From Capnocytophaga periodontitidis (lineage in GTDB: Bacteria > Bacteroidota > Bacteroidia > Flavobacteriales > Flavobacteriaceae), in the NCBI RefSeq assembly GCF_016126015.1, contig NZ_JAEFDB010000004.1:62001-126000 (forward strand): a stretch of DNA of 64,000 nt, in the 5' to 3' direction. The translations under genes and the position numbers were made by a program. Positions 28,004 through 36,414 of this stretch are shown one piece after another; within the stretch, counting starts at the first letter, position 1, and each line of letters opens with the position of its first letter. The notes beneath the pieces were generated by a model that saw nothing but the letters and a program-made list of their open reading frames with translations, searched no databases and was not told where the DNA came from.

Positions 28004-29098
28004 GTGAACCCCTACAACAATTATTTACATATACGCTTATTACCAATTTTATTCATCAGTTGTTGTCTATTTAGCGGCTGTGAATATTTTTCATCCTCTC
28101 CTGCCCAAGAAGAGACAAGTAAAACAGCTGATGAGATTTATACAGAAGAGAAGAATTCAGCTGAGAATATAAACTCTGAAGATGAAAAAATAGGCAATCC
28201 TATTGATTATGAAACACCCACTATCAAGAAAGTATTTGTTACCACTCGTGATGGCATTGAGTTTTACGAAGGAGCTGATGATAAAAGTACTCGTCTTGGC
28301 AAACTACCTTACGGAGAAAAAGTGGAGGTCATAGAAGAACTTATGTATTGGTACGCCATAAAGTATAACATTCAAAGGGAATACAAGACGCCTAGTGGAA
28401 ATAATGTAACTATGTGGCAATGGGAAAAAGTTTTTATAAAGCAAGTGCAAACTGGCGATATTAGCCAGATTAAACTCAATTACAAAGACCTGATTACTAC
28501 TGAAGACAAGAAACCATTAAAGAAAATAAGCATTCGCTTTGTGACTAAAGACGAATATCTCACCAAAAAAGCAAACGCTGTTGATTTTTTAGATACTACC
28601 AATGTCATCAAACCGGTAAAAGGAAAACTACGATTGCCTTGCGAAGAATGCAAACAAAAATATATTACTTATCTTGATAGTCTTCATTCTTATATGGGTG
28701 AAATACCTCCTCTAAACCAATATCTTATTAGTGCTATGTACTATGATAATTGGGGGTGTGCCTTGGTTGATAAAACCACAGGTAGAAAACTTATCTTATC
28801 TGGCTATCCTTATATCACCCCCGATAAACAGCATTTTATGACCCTTGATGATATTGATCCCGAAAAAGTTATGGAGTTTTCACTTTATAATGTTGATGAA
28901 ACAAATAAAATAAAGAAAGTATTTTCAACTACTTTTACTAAATGGATTGTTATGTATGATAAAGAGGGAAAAGTAGAAAGGTTTATGGGTAGTAATGGAA
29001 AACTATATGCCAAAGTTTTTTACGCATATATTAGTCTATTTGAAGATATAGATAAATACAACCAATATGGACAGTACATCTGTATCAGCCTTAAATAA
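28004..29098 (+). CDS. lipoprotein with SH3-like (SH3b) domain
   Basis: Starts with GTG at 28004, 20 bases after the orphan antitoxin; no ATG precedes the lipoprotein signal. The lipobox is in LFISCCLFSGCEYF. A bacterial SH3-like domain spans about residues 83-150 (IKKVFVTTRDGIEFYEGADD, KLPYGEKVEVIEELMYWYAI). A Cys pair motif LPCEECKQKY follows. Possible cell-wall-binding envelope protein or immunity lipoprotein; function unknown. Confidence 0.75.
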   Translation: MNPYNNYLHIRLLPILFISCCLFSGCEYFSSSPAQEETSKTADEIYTEEKNSAENINSEDEKIGNPIDYETPTIKKVFVTTRDGIEFYEGADDKSTRLGKLPYGEKVEVIEELMYWYAIKYNIQREYKTPSGNNVTMWQWEKVFIKQVQTGDISQIKLNYKDLITTEDKKPLKKISIRFVTKDEYLTKKANAVDFLDTTNVIKPVKGKLRLPCEECKQKYITYLDSLHSYMGEIPPLNQYLISAMYYDNWGCALVDKTTGRKLILSGYPYITPDKQHFMTLDDIDPEKVMEFSLYNVDETNKIKKVFSTTFTKWIVMYDKEGKVERFMGSNGKLYAKVFYAYISLFEDIDKYNQYGQYICISLK

Positions 29099-29123
29099 TA
29101 AATGTGACTCAATTAATAAACAA

Positions 29124-30149
29124 ATGAAAAAAATAGTAGTAACCGGTGGGTTGGGCTTTATAGGCTCTCACACTGTGGTAGAATTGCAAAACGCTGGTTT
29201 TGATGTGGTTATTATCGATAACCTTTCCAATGCCCAAGAAAACGTGTTAGAACACATTACTAAAATCACTGGCAAAAAGCCTCTCTTCGAGAAATTCGAC
29301 CTCCGCAACAAAGCCGATGTGCAAGACTTCTTCAAACGTCATCGCGATGTACAAGGACTCATACATTTCGCTGCCTCTAAAGCGGTAGGCGAGAGCGTGG
29401 AAAAACCACTTTTATACTACGAAAACAACCTCACTTCATTGATATATCTGTTGCAAGAACTCAGCAAGTTGCCCAAAGCACACTTTATTTTCAGTTCTTC
29501 TTGCACTGTATATGGTCAGGCAGACGAGTTGCCTATTACTGAGAATGCTCCTGTGAAAAAAGCCGAATCACCTTATGGTAATACGAAACAAATCAGTGAG
29601 GAGATTATTGCTGACACTTGCAAGGTTACCCCTTCGCTTAATGCGATTGCCTTGCGCTACTTTAATCCTATTGGGGCACACCCTTCGGCTGAAATAGGCG
29701 AACTGCCCTTAGGCGTACCTCAGAACTTAGTGCCTTATATCACCCAAACGGCTATAGGCTTGCGCGAAAAACTCTCCGTTTTTGGCGACGACTACCCTAC
29801 CCCCGATGGCACTTGTATTCGCGATTATATTCACGTAGTGGATTTGGCGAAAGCTCACGTAATTGCCCTCCAACGCCTATTAGAAAGCAAAAATCCCGAA
29901 AACTATGAAGTCTTCAATATAGGAACAGGTAAAGGTAGTACTGTTTTGGAAGTTATCCAAAGTTTTGAACGGGTATCGGGCAAGAAATTGAACTACCAAA
30001 TTGTAGGTAGACGTGCTGGTGATATCACCGCTGCTTATGCTAACACTGATAAGGCTAATAACGTACTCGGTTGGAAAGCCCAAAGTTCTTTGGACGATGC
30101 GATGCGTTCGGCTTGGCAATGGGAACAGAAGGTGAGAAGTAAAAAGTAA
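29124..30149 (+). CDS. galE: UDP-glucose 4-epimerase
   Basis: 341 residues, extended SDR. NAD-binding VTGGLGFIGSH at residues 6-16, catalytic triad S126 (FSSSCTVYG), Y151 and K155 (YGNTKQ), which correspond to S124/Y149/K153 of the E. coli enzyme. Interconverts UDP-glucose and UDP-galactose. The ATG at 29124 is chosen because the longer frame (29067) overlaps the lipoprotein coding end and adds unrelated residues. A terminator follows 45 bases later. Confidence 0.96.
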   Translation: MKKIVVTGGLGFIGSHTVVELQNAGFDVVIIDNLSNAQENVLEHITKITGKKPLFEKFDLRNKADVQDFFKRHRDVQGLIHFAASKAVGESVEKPLLYYENNLTSLIYLLQELSKLPKAHFIFSSSCTVYGQADELPITENAPVKKAESPYGNTKQISEEIIADTCKVTPSLNAIALRYFNPIGAHPSAEIGELPLGVPQNLVPYITQTAIGLREKLSVFGDDYPTPDGTCIRDYIHVVDLAKAHVIALQRLLESKNPENYEVFNIGTGKGSTVLEVIQSFERVSGKKLNYQIVGRRAGDITAAYANTDKANNVLGWKAQSSLDDAMRSAWQWEQKVRSKK

Positions 30150-30191
30150 AGCCCAGCAGGGACTCACAGCTGGATATGTGGTGAAAAGTTA

Positions 30192-30231
30192 AAAAATGGC
30201 TGTTCAGGCGAAGACTGAACAGCCATTTTTG
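30192..30231. terminator. terminator after galE, bidirectional
   Basis: Perfect 14-bp stem AAATGGCTGTTCAG with complement around GCGAAGA, A-run on one side and T-run on the other. Confidence 0.85.
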
Positions 30232-30232
30232 T

Positions 30233-30466
30233 TTAAAGGTTTAAATTTTTTAATTCCTGCTCTACATCAATATTGAGGATATGATAAAGCGTTTTGCGCG
30301 AAATAAAGAATTTAGGATAGATAAACTCTCGCCAAATTACCGTAATAGGGATATAACGCGCATCGTGAGCGTTGAACTCATTCATTACCGCTTGGTAGCG
30401 CAGTAGTTGGTTGCGACGGCAAGTCTCCCGACTCCCGTTGCCTTTGGATTTCATTGTTGTTTTCAT
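30233..30466 (-). CDS. small basic protein, 77 aa, unknown
   Basis: From the ATG at 30466: MKTTMKSKGNGSRETCRRN, then LLRYQAVMNEFNAHDARYIP and IYPKFFISRKTLYHILNIDV. The last segment looks like a helix-turn-helix recognition helix. It lies 7 bases after the 67-residue gene, suggesting a two-gene unit. Conserved-looking but not recognised. Confidence 0.6.
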   Translation of the reverse strand: MKTTMKSKGNGSRETCRRNQLLRYQAVMNEFNAHDARYIPITVIWREFIYPKFFISRKTLYHILNIDVEQELKNLNL

Positions 30467-30473
30467 TATACTG

Positions 30474-30677
30474 CTAATTGTTGTTGTTGTTGATAGTTCT
30501 GCCAAAGTGTTTTAGCTCTTGCAAACTTCTGCCTAAACCGCTAATATGGTGAGGCAAGAAGCGTGAGGGGCGCTGCATTTTTTTTGCTTGAGCCAATACT
30601 TCAAGGGCACGTTGCTGGTGGAGCCTATCAAAATACTCCTGCTGTGCCATTTCATTGGGTTGTATATAAGTCTTCAT
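30474..30677 (-). CDS. small protein, 67 aa, with poly-Asn tail
   Basis: MKTYIQPNEMAQQEYFDRLH, then a helical QQRALEVLAQAKKMQRPSRF segment and a TINNNNN end encoded by a GTT trinucleotide run (plus strand), which could vary in length by slippage. A TATTTTTG box lies about 100 bases upstream on the minus strand (30774-30781). Function unknown; paired with the gene downstream. Confidence 0.6.
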   Translation of the reverse strand: MKTYIQPNEMAQQEYFDRLHQQRALEVLAQAKKMQRPSRFLPHHISGLGRSLQELKHFGRTINNNNN

Positions 30678-30870
30678 TTTGTTTAAATTTACTGTTATAC
30701 AAATAGTTGTAACACATAGAGAAACACTAAAAAGGCGGTGATCTATTCATAGTTTTTACGATTTATTAACCCTGCAAAAATATAGACTTTATCTCTAAAT
30801 AACAAATATTTTTAGAGTGTTTTTCTAAAAATTTTAGAGTAGGAATGTAAGACATTCATCGTCAAGACAA

Positions 30871-30912
30871 AAAAACCTCCCCTTGCAAATCTTTTTGCAA
30901 GGGGAGGTTTTT
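30871..30912. terminator. strong bidirectional terminator
   Basis: AAAAACCTCCCCTTGCAAA with a 19-base complement and a 4-base loop. It closes the minus-strand antitoxin/PIN-remnant unit to its right. Confidence 0.85.
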
Positions 30913-30931
30913 GTTTTAAAGGAGTGTTATT

Positions 30932-31027
30932 TTAGACACTCTTTTTATAACATTTAGCTTTAAGGTCTTTTGTTGTTACACATATATCGTAGCCCATTTC
31001 TTTTAACCCTTTGATAAGTTCAAAATC
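30932..31027 (-). pseudogene. C-terminal remnant of a PIN-domain toxin
   Basis: Between the antitoxin-like gene at 31043 and the terminator the minus strand reads IFDFELIKGLKEMGYDICVT and TKDLKAKCYKKSV then stop, with a stop codon immediately upstream. This aligns with the C-terminus of the intact PIN toxin at 61925-62371 (DKLLIKGLTEKGYGHFFTST, EEL). The rest of the toxin is gone. It shows that this antitoxin family was paired with PIN toxins more than once. Confidence 0.7.
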
Positions 31028-31042
31028 AAAAATTTACAACTA

Positions 31043-31309
31043 TCATATCGTTTGTTTTTCTTTCTTTTTAGCAAGATCCTCTCTCCAACGGCGTGCAATA
31101 TTTCTGTTGGACTCTTTAGACATAGCCATTATTTCTTCACGGAATTTTATAGGAATACCATACTCATCTTCCTCAAGCTCCTCTGTAATAGGAGCTACTT
31201 CTTTAGGTTCTTTTATTTTGGTAACCTTTACAAAATCAAGACTTTTTGCATATTTTACAAAATTCATAGCTGTTGGGCTATCATTGGTAATGGTAAGGGT
31301 ATAAGGCAT
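31043..31309 (-). CDS. antitoxin-like small protein, paralogue with decayed toxin partner
   Basis: 88 residues. N-terminus MPYTLTITNDSPTAMNFVKY, AKSLDFVKVTKIKEP matches the antitoxins at 27744 and 62384; the C-terminal half (EIMAMSKESNRNIARRWRED) is different and basic. A TATATTTG box 20 bases upstream gives an almost leaderless message. Downstream lies only a PIN fragment, so the antitoxin is probably a leftover, or serves as an anti-addiction factor. Confidence 0.75.
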   Translation of the reverse strand: MPYTLTITNDSPTAMNFVKYAKSLDFVKVTKIKEPKEVAPITEELEEDEYGIPIKFREEIMAMSKESNRNIARRWREDLAKKKEKQTI

Positions 31310-31329
31310 AATATTCAGTATTTTTTTGG

Positions 31330-31337
31330 CAAATATA
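31330..31337 (-). promoter_or_regulatory. -7 box of the antitoxin-like gene
   Basis: TATATTTG on the minus strand. The following leader (GCCAAAAAAATACTGAATATT) resembles that of the antitoxin at 62665. Confidence 0.6.
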
Positions 31338-31352
31338 CAATTATTTTTGTGA

Positions 31353-32219
31353 TTAACAATCTTTTATCGCTTCAAAATACGGCTTCAATCGGTGTTTTCC
31401 TACTTTTAGAGGGGTTACCGAATCCATTGCCATTACAGTGAAAACAAACTCTATGGTACCATAAGCGCTCTTTGGCATCAAATATTTGCCTATTTTCAAA
31501 ATAAAACGTCGTAACCAGTCGGGGGAATAGGTTATTTTCACAGGTTTGTGCAACACTTCAAAAGCTAAGCGGGCAATTTCGGTATGCGTAAAGACCTCAG
31601 CACCCCCTACATTCACTTCTTTTTCAGCACTTTCTAATTGTGCCACGCACACTTCGGCTAAATCTTCGCCGTGAATGGGGTTCATTGCGTATTGTCCTTT
31701 GCCAAACAAACGCACTTTTCCCCCTTTTGCCATCTTTAAAAAGTTACCCATATCGCTGTAAAAACCGCTGGGTCGCACAATGCAATAGTCTAAGCCACTG
31801 ACTTTAAGAGCATCTACAAAACGCTCTTTGGCAGCCCCAATGGCGATATGCCGCATCATTTCACCTTTGAATACCGATACGTACACAAATTTCTGTACGC
31901 CTTCGCGCAAAGCCTCATCGAGGAGGTTTTTGTTAGCCCCATAATCCACTTGTTCGTAGGTAAGTCCGTCCTTTTGTTGGGTAATCCCTACGGTTGAAAT
32001 TACTTTGCTCACCCCTTTGCATACGCCTTGTAAGGTTTGGGGTTGGGTTACTTCGGCTTCTACCACTTCCAATAGCGGGTGCGTGAGTAGGGCGGGTGCT
32101 ATTTTTGCCTTATTGCGCACCACAATACGGGTAGGGTATTCTTTTTTTAGGAGCTCAGCCAGTATATACTGACCTAAATAGCCGGTCGCTCCTGCTAATA
32201 ATATTTTTTCTGTTTTCAT
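31353..32219 (-). CDS. NmrA-like/atypical SDR NAD(P)-binding protein
   Basis: 288 residues. Rossmann motif LLAGATGYLGQYI at residues 7-19, VISTVGITQ, and RPSGFYSDMG; the Tyr-x3-Lys pair is not obvious, as expected for atypical SDRs of the NmrA/SDR_a5 type. These act as quinone or sugar-nucleotide reductases or sensors. It is 3 bases downstream of the phosphatidyltransferase gene, so both are likely one operon. Confidence 0.85.
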   Translation of the reverse strand: MKTEKILLAGATGYLGQYILAELLKKEYPTRIVVRNKAKIAPALLTHPLLEVVEAEVTQPQTLQGVCKGVSKVISTVGITQQKDGLTYEQVDYGANKNLLDEALREGVQKFVYVSVFKGEMMRHIAIGAAKERFVDALKVSGLDYCIVRPSGFYSDMGNFLKMAKGGKVRLFGKGQYAMNPIHGEDLAEVCVAQLESAEKEVNVGGAEVFTHTEIARLAFEVLHKPVKITYSPDWLRRFILKIGKYLMPKSAYGTIEFVFTVMAMDSVTPLKVGKHRLKPYFEAIKDC

Positions 32220-32222
32220 TTG

Positions 32223-32837
32223 TTAATTAAACAACTTGTGTTTCTTAATCTCTTTTCCTTTTCTCAGCAGATAAGCGTGGTAGCTACTCGGGATATCATT
32301 CTGCCATTTGGGTAGTAACAAAATGATAAGAATGACGTCCAATTGCGAGAAAAGTCCCCAATAGACCGCCAAGAGCAAGGGGAAACCTCCGTAACCAAAG
32401 CCGATGAGCGAGATAAAAGCTACTAATAAGCATACGCCCCACAGTTTGGAAAGAAAAGCGTGTGTACAAGTTTCTTTTCCAAATCGCCAAAAGCTCACCC
32501 CGTAGCAGAGTCCTTCCATTACAAAAAGGGCAATAATTTCATACCGATAGGCAGCTATCAAAGTGGGATTGAGGTGATAACAAGCCACGCCCACGCACAG
32601 CCAGAATATCAAATCTGTTTGGCTATCCATTCGCCGCATTGCCACGGTGCAGAGCCCCATATAGCGCGCAATAATCCCATCGAAGATATCCGACAATAGT
32701 CCTAAAACGATAAAAACTACTATCCATAGTCTTGTGGTGGGTTCTTCTGCCTTATACGCCATCCACAGAATAGTAGGGGCTAATAAAAACCGAAATAATA
32801 TCAGTAGGTAGGGAGATTTTTTAAATAGTGTTTTCAT
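32223..32837 (-). CDS. CDP-alcohol phosphatidyltransferase family membrane protein
   Basis: 204 residues, about six transmembrane helices. The family motif D-x2-DG-x2-AR-x8-G-x3-D-x3-D is seen as D50, D53, G54, A57, R58, D71 and D75 (SDIFDGIIAR ... RRMDSQTD); the Gly before the last two Asp is Met67. The family transfers a phosphatidyl group from a CDP-lipid to an alcohol in phospholipid synthesis. The acceptor is unknown. Variants with Arg-Arg-x-Asp-Ser here are known to me from other Bacteroidota, so loss of activity need not follow. Confidence 0.85.
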   Translation of the reverse strand: MKTLFKKSPYLLILFRFLLAPTILWMAYKAEEPTTRLWIVVFIVLGLLSDIFDGIIARYMGLCTVAMRRMDSQTDLIFWLCVGVACYHLNPTLIAAYRYEIIALFVMEGLCYGVSFWRFGKETCTHAFLSKLWGVCLLVAFISLIGFGYGGFPLLLAVYWGLFSQLDVILIILLLPKWQNDIPSSYHAYLLRKGKEIKKHKLFN

Positions 32838-32906
32838 TATTCAAATACGATTTTTCGCCAATAGAAATCTTTTGTATTAGTATGTTGCATTTTTAAATAT
32901 TACCCT

Positions 32907-33215
32907 TTACCATAGACTTGTTTTGTATTTTTCTTTATAAAAAGTATTGAATAAGACGAAGAACTCATCCAAAGCCTTTTCTTCAGTTTCAAATTTATAG
33001 AGAAGTATATCAGCCCAGCCTCCACTACCTCCTACTTTGTATTTTTCTTGTAGCCATTCATAAAATTCTGTGTATAAGACACTAGCTTTTACATCTTCCT
33101 TGGTATCACGATAATACCAACCATCAATAAATACTTCGAGGCTGAATATACTATGTTTTCTAATGAACAGTTTAGGAATAGGTTTGATTTGCTTTATAAG
33201 TTCTATAATAGTCAT
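32907..33215 (-). CDS. small cytosolic protein, immunity-like, unknown
   Basis: 102 residues, no signal: MTIIELIKQIKPIPKLFIRK, then SLEVFIDGWYYRDTKEDVKA and a glycine turn VGGSGGWADILLYKF. The size, acidic/aromatic make-up and place at the edge of the accessory island resemble contact-dependent immunity proteins, but no family is recognised. Confidence 0.65.
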   Translation of the reverse strand: MTIIELIKQIKPIPKLFIRKHSIFSLEVFIDGWYYRDTKEDVKASVLYTEFYEWLQEKYKVGGSGGWADILLYKFETEEKALDEFFVLFNTFYKEKYKTSLW

Positions 33216-33281
33216 ATTGAAAATAGTTTTTTCTTTCTGTGTGTTATATTAGGTATAAAGTCTAAAGGATTTCTCTCACTG

Positions 33282-33361
33282 ACTCGCGCCAGCGGGGGTA
33301 ATAGAGCTACAAGCTCTTGGGATAATAGGCACGAGCTGCAAGCTCGCACCAGCGGGGGGGG
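33282..33361. repeat. GC-rich boundary repeat H2, copy 1 (double)
   Basis: GACTCGCGCCAGCGGGGG, a hairpin AGAGCT-aca-AGCTCT, then CGAGCT-gca-AGCTCG and CACCAGCGGGG. It fills the gap between two AT-rich genes and is far richer in GC than they are. Confidence 0.8.
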
Positions 33362-33379
33362 CATTATATCGTACGAACG

Positions 33380-33979
33380 TTAAATTATATCTCCCATTTC
33401 TAAAAAGATGATATTATTAAATTCTTTATCCTCACAAAATTCTTTTACACGTTCTGTGCATAATAATAGATTTGTATTCTGTAAAGTGAAGAAATCATAA
33501 TTATTGATAACCTCCTTATCAAAGAAGATTCCTTTACCTTTTTCACGAGGAATTATTTCCTCTCCTTTTAATTCTGACACTCCAATAAATTCTATTCTTC
33601 CTCTTTCTGTCTTAACTAAAGAACTTTGGGGAAGACAATCAAAATATGTAGGGCTAAAAAAGGATTTTAATGCAATGTCTTCTTGTGGTAGCCATTTCAG
33701 TCTTTTAGGATTTTTTGCTTTTAACTCTCTTTCAGTCTTATTAATCTTTACATCTACCCCCTTAATATCTTTAAAGTTTTCTTGTAAAAGATTAAAGACG
33801 GATAATTTACATATTTTAATGCCATAACAAAATGTAAAATCTCCGATTTTATTCCCATTACTACCCCAACTATCCCACCAAACATCTAGCAAATTGTTTT
33901 CTTTAATATTTTCTTTACTACTAGGTCGAAGAATAGCGTATTCTTTTTCTATGTAACTTGTAAATTTATAAACTTTCAT
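33380..33979 (-). CDS. cytosolic protein, immunity-like, unknown
   Basis: 199 residues from the ATG at 33979 (three codons further upstream is another possible start). No signal peptide. Contains LLDVWWDSWGSNGNKIGDFT, an extended middle, FFSPTYFDCLPQSSLV and a C-terminal ERVKEFCEDKEFNNIIFLEM. The general pattern recalls single-domain immunity proteins of polymorphic toxin loci; the match is too weak to name. Confidence 0.65.
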   Translation of the reverse strand: MKVYKFTSYIEKEYAILRPSSKENIKENNLLDVWWDSWGSNGNKIGDFTFCYGIKICKLSVFNLLQENFKDIKGVDVKINKTERELKAKNPKRLKWLPQEDIALKSFFSPTYFDCLPQSSLVKTERGRIEFIGVSELKGEEIIPREKGKGIFFDKEVINNYDFFTLQNTNLLLCTERVKEFCEDKEFNNIIFLEMGDII

Positions 33980-34061
33980 TCTGTACAATCTTTTTTATTT
34001 TTTGGATTATATTTATCAATATTAAATTCCCTGCAGGTCTGTATAAATTTTGCCAAAGTCT

Positions 34062-34095
34062 ATGATGAGCTGCAAGAAACGCGCCAGCGGGGGGC
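34062..34095. repeat. GC-rich boundary repeat H2, copy 2
   Basis: GATGAGCTGCAAGAAACGCG and CCAGCGGGGGGC immediately after the stop of the next gene; preceded by an H1-like TTTGCCAAAGTCTATGA end. Confidence 0.75.
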
Positions 34096-35055
34096 TTACT
34101 GTAATTCTTTTACTCTAAGAGAATCTATGTATAGTTCAAGTTTCTTACTGTTGTAAAAATCTATACATTTCATAATTGTTAGATATATTTTCCCTCTATT
34201 CTCTTCTGCAAGGTAGGTATTATATTCTTTTTTATGCCATTCCTTGACAAGATTATCAAAAGATAGGTTATTTTTTAGTAGGTTTACATCCAATCCTCCG
34301 TAATTAATATAATCCTCCCTACTTCTATCTATGAACAAAGAGTATAAATCGGGGTTTTCTTTTACAATTTGTTCATATTCGTATTCCATACAATTACAAA
34401 AAGCAATGTTTTTTAGAATTAATAGCTTGTCATCCTTATTTTTTATCTTTTTCTGTAAAAGCGGGGTGTCATAATAAATATCATCCGTTTTTGTTGCTGC
34501 TGTGCAATATTTTTCATCACTTGCTTTATATCTCTTCTCTAATACTACACGAACAGAATCTAAGTATTTTTTAAGTGCCTTACTATTGTAGAAATCTAAA
34601 CACTTCATATAAGTAGGATAGCGTTTAGGACTTCCTTTCTCTTGAAAGGTTTTATAATAGGGTTTACTTAACCAATTTTCAACGAGCTTATCAAGGGTAG
34701 GATTTGCTACTATCCACTCTATATCGAGATGCTCACTACACTGAAGATATCCTCCTGTAGTAGCATCAGGTATCAATTTGTAAGTATTGGGTTCCTTCTT
34801 TTTTATACCGAACACTTCTTGTCCAAAACATTTGCAAAAAGCTACATTTTTAAGCATCAACAAATCATCTTCTAATGTTTTATCTTTCTTCATTGTCAAT
34901 ACTTCATTGTCAATTTCTTCCTCTTGCTTTATTTCCTTTGTTTGAGCAGAAGAGGTTTTGGAGGAAGTTTCCTTTAGCAACTTCCCTTCACTATTTTGTT
35001 TATTATTACAACAAAACAAAAAACTCGATAACAATATAAATAAAAAGCATCTCAT
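34096..35055 (-). CDS. lipoprotein with two Tai4-like domains
   Basis: 319 residues. Lipobox in FLFILLSSFLFCCNNK, then a Lys/Glu linker. Two homologous units follow: KNVAFCKCFGQEVF ... YMKCLDFYNSKALKKYLDSV and KNIAFCNCMEYEYE ... IMKCIDFYNSKKLELYIDSL. The closing Met-Lys-Cys-Ile-Asp-x-Tyr-x-Ser motif is what I recall from Tai4, immunity proteins against T6SS amidase effectors. Two domains in one outer-membrane or periplasmic lipoprotein is unusual. No T6SS gene lies in the window, so it may defend against neighbours or be an orphan immunity gene. Confidence 0.7.
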   Translation of the reverse strand: MRCFLFILLSSFLFCCNNKQNSEGKLLKETSSKTSSAQTKEIKQEEEIDNEVLTMKKDKTLEDDLLMLKNVAFCKCFGQEVFGIKKKEPNTYKLIPDATTGGYLQCSEHLDIEWIVANPTLDKLVENWLSKPYYKTFQEKGSPKRYPTYMKCLDFYNSKALKKYLDSVRVVLEKRYKASDEKYCTAATKTDDIYYDTPLLQKKIKNKDDKLLILKNIAFCNCMEYEYEQIVKENPDLYSLFIDRSREDYINYGGLDVNLLKNNLSFDNLVKEWHKKEYNTYLAEENRGKIYLTIMKCIDFYNSKKLELYIDSLRVKELQ

Positions 35056-35118
35056 ATAATTTTCATTTGTTTATACTTATTAGTTTATTTTACACTGCTT
35101 GGCAGGTTGAGGGGGTAT

Positions 35119-35511
35119 TTATTTCTTAAAAGAAACAATATCTTTTTCTTCTAACCATATAGACTCATCATTAGTAGTTATTTCTCCTGTATTGGCATTT
35201 ATCCAAATACCAAAAACGGCTACCTTTTGCATAACTAAATTCTGAAAAGAATACACATAATGATCATCAATAATTAAGGTTGGAGAAAGAAGCGTTTCAT
35301 CATAATCTAAATCCTTACTTTTTTTATTATCATATAAATATTTGACATATAAATCATTAGCTTCTTGGACACTAATTTTATATTTCTTTTCTTGGACAAT
35401 TTCCTCAGAATACGGAAAAACTTTATGGTTTTTTAAGTAATTCTCACTTGGATTACAACCAAATAATAAGGTAATAAGTGATATAGTAATAATTATTCTT
35501 TGCCATTCCAT
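35119..35511 (-). CDS. small lipoprotein, unknown
   Basis: 130 residues, lipobox in IIITISLITLLFGCNPS. The mature part has YKISVQEANDLYVKYLYDN and GIWINANTGEITTNDES, which resembles a PepSY-like or YobB-like fold in which a Gly-containing hairpin closes the domain. Part of the accessory island; function unknown. Confidence 0.7.
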   Translation of the reverse strand: MEWQRIIITISLITLLFGCNPSENYLKNHKVFPYSEEIVQEKKYKISVQEANDLYVKYLYDNKKSKDLDYDETLLSPTLIIDDHYVYSFQNLVMQKVAVFGIWINANTGEITTNDESIWLEEKDIVSFKK

Positions 35512-35572
35512 AAATCTTTCGTTTTTGTTTAATTGTATTATAATGTTCTGTTGATTCTTATATTGCCCATGC

Positions 35573-35590
35573 AGATCGCGCCAGCGGGTC
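35573..35590. repeat. GC-rich boundary repeat H2, copy 3 (short)
   Basis: AGATCGCGCCAGCGGGTC in the gap between two island genes. Confidence 0.65.
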
Positions 35591-35598
35591 TGTTTGTT

Positions 35599-36246
35599 TT
35601 ACCAGTCAGGAGTGCCTGTGAGGGTATCTACTTTTTGTTTGATATACATATCACAACAAAAATCTTCTTTGTCTCTTGTCCATTTTTTATAATTAGCAGG
35701 AGGTATAGGGGTCTTTTTTCTACGAAATCTACTAAAAACATAGATTGTATCACCTCTTATCACTCCCATTCTTTCTTCATAATGAGCTGATGTTGGCGAA
35801 TAAGCTACAAATTCTTCTAATTCAACCTTGTTGGGGTTATGCATCTTATAATAACCAGCTGTCCATTGTTTTGAGGGGGCATTATATTGTAAAGAATCTT
35901 TGTAAAGGTATCCAGAAGCACAACGTCCATTAGCAAAAAAACGTAAAAATACAACATAAGGTTTTCTATAATAGTCATAACCTCTATCCTTATTTATGTA
36001 TATAGCTGTTGTATCTATATGATCTCCTTTTTGCAATCGGTAAGGAGTAGGATATGCTAACCAAAAGCAAGGATCTATAGGGCGAGCTCCATCTCCTTCT
36101 AATGAATAATAGTTTCTCCCCACAGGAATGGGACAGTGAAATAGACGTGTATTACAACTACAAATTGAAAATATTATTGTTATTATCAGGATTCCAGAAA
36201 AACTGAATAGACGGAATTGTTGGTTCTTTTTGATGTTGAATTTCAT
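35599..36246 (-). CDS. lipoprotein, unknown, 215 aa
   Basis: From the ATG at 36246 the signal is FNIKKNQQFRLFSFSG then IIFSICSCNT with a lipobox Cys. Mature sequence is rich in Tyr, Pro and Cys (FHCPIPVGRNYYSLEGDG, DPCFWLAYPTPYRLQKGD, DKEDFCCDMYIKQK). No family recognised. Between two H2 repeats. Confidence 0.65.
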   Translation of the reverse strand: MKFNIKKNQQFRLFSFSGILIITIIFSICSCNTRLFHCPIPVGRNYYSLEGDGARPIDPCFWLAYPTPYRLQKGDHIDTTAIYINKDRGYDYYRKPYVVFLRFFANGRCASGYLYKDSLQYNAPSKQWTAGYYKMHNPNKVELEEFVAYSPTSAHYEERMGVIRGDTIYVFSRFRRKKTPIPPANYKKWTRDKEDFCCDMYIKQKVDTLTGTPDW

Positions 36247-36317
36247 TATCATTAATTTTTTAAGATTCTCACTCTTTTTGCTTTTTATGTCTTTTGTATT
36301 AGGTTGGGGAGGGGATG

Positions 36318-36382
36318 ATAGGCACGAGCTGCAAGCTCGCTGAGTCCCTGCAAGCGAGTATGTGACTCACGCCAGCGGGGGT
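36318..36382. repeat. GC-rich boundary repeat H2, copy 4
   Basis: GGCACGAGCTGCAAGCTCGC with the CGAGCT-gca-AGCTCG stem, then TGAGTCCCTGCAAGCGAGTA and CACGCCAGCGGGGG. Confidence 0.8.
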
Positions 36383-36414
36383 TTTCATTGGTTTATTTTA
36401 ATTCTTTTCTCCTA

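Noticed and set aside
32223-32837. Loss of activity of the phosphatidyltransferase because of the Gly-to-Met change
   Set aside because: All Asp, Gly-Asp pair and Arg catalytic residues remain, and I recall similar variants in related proteins.
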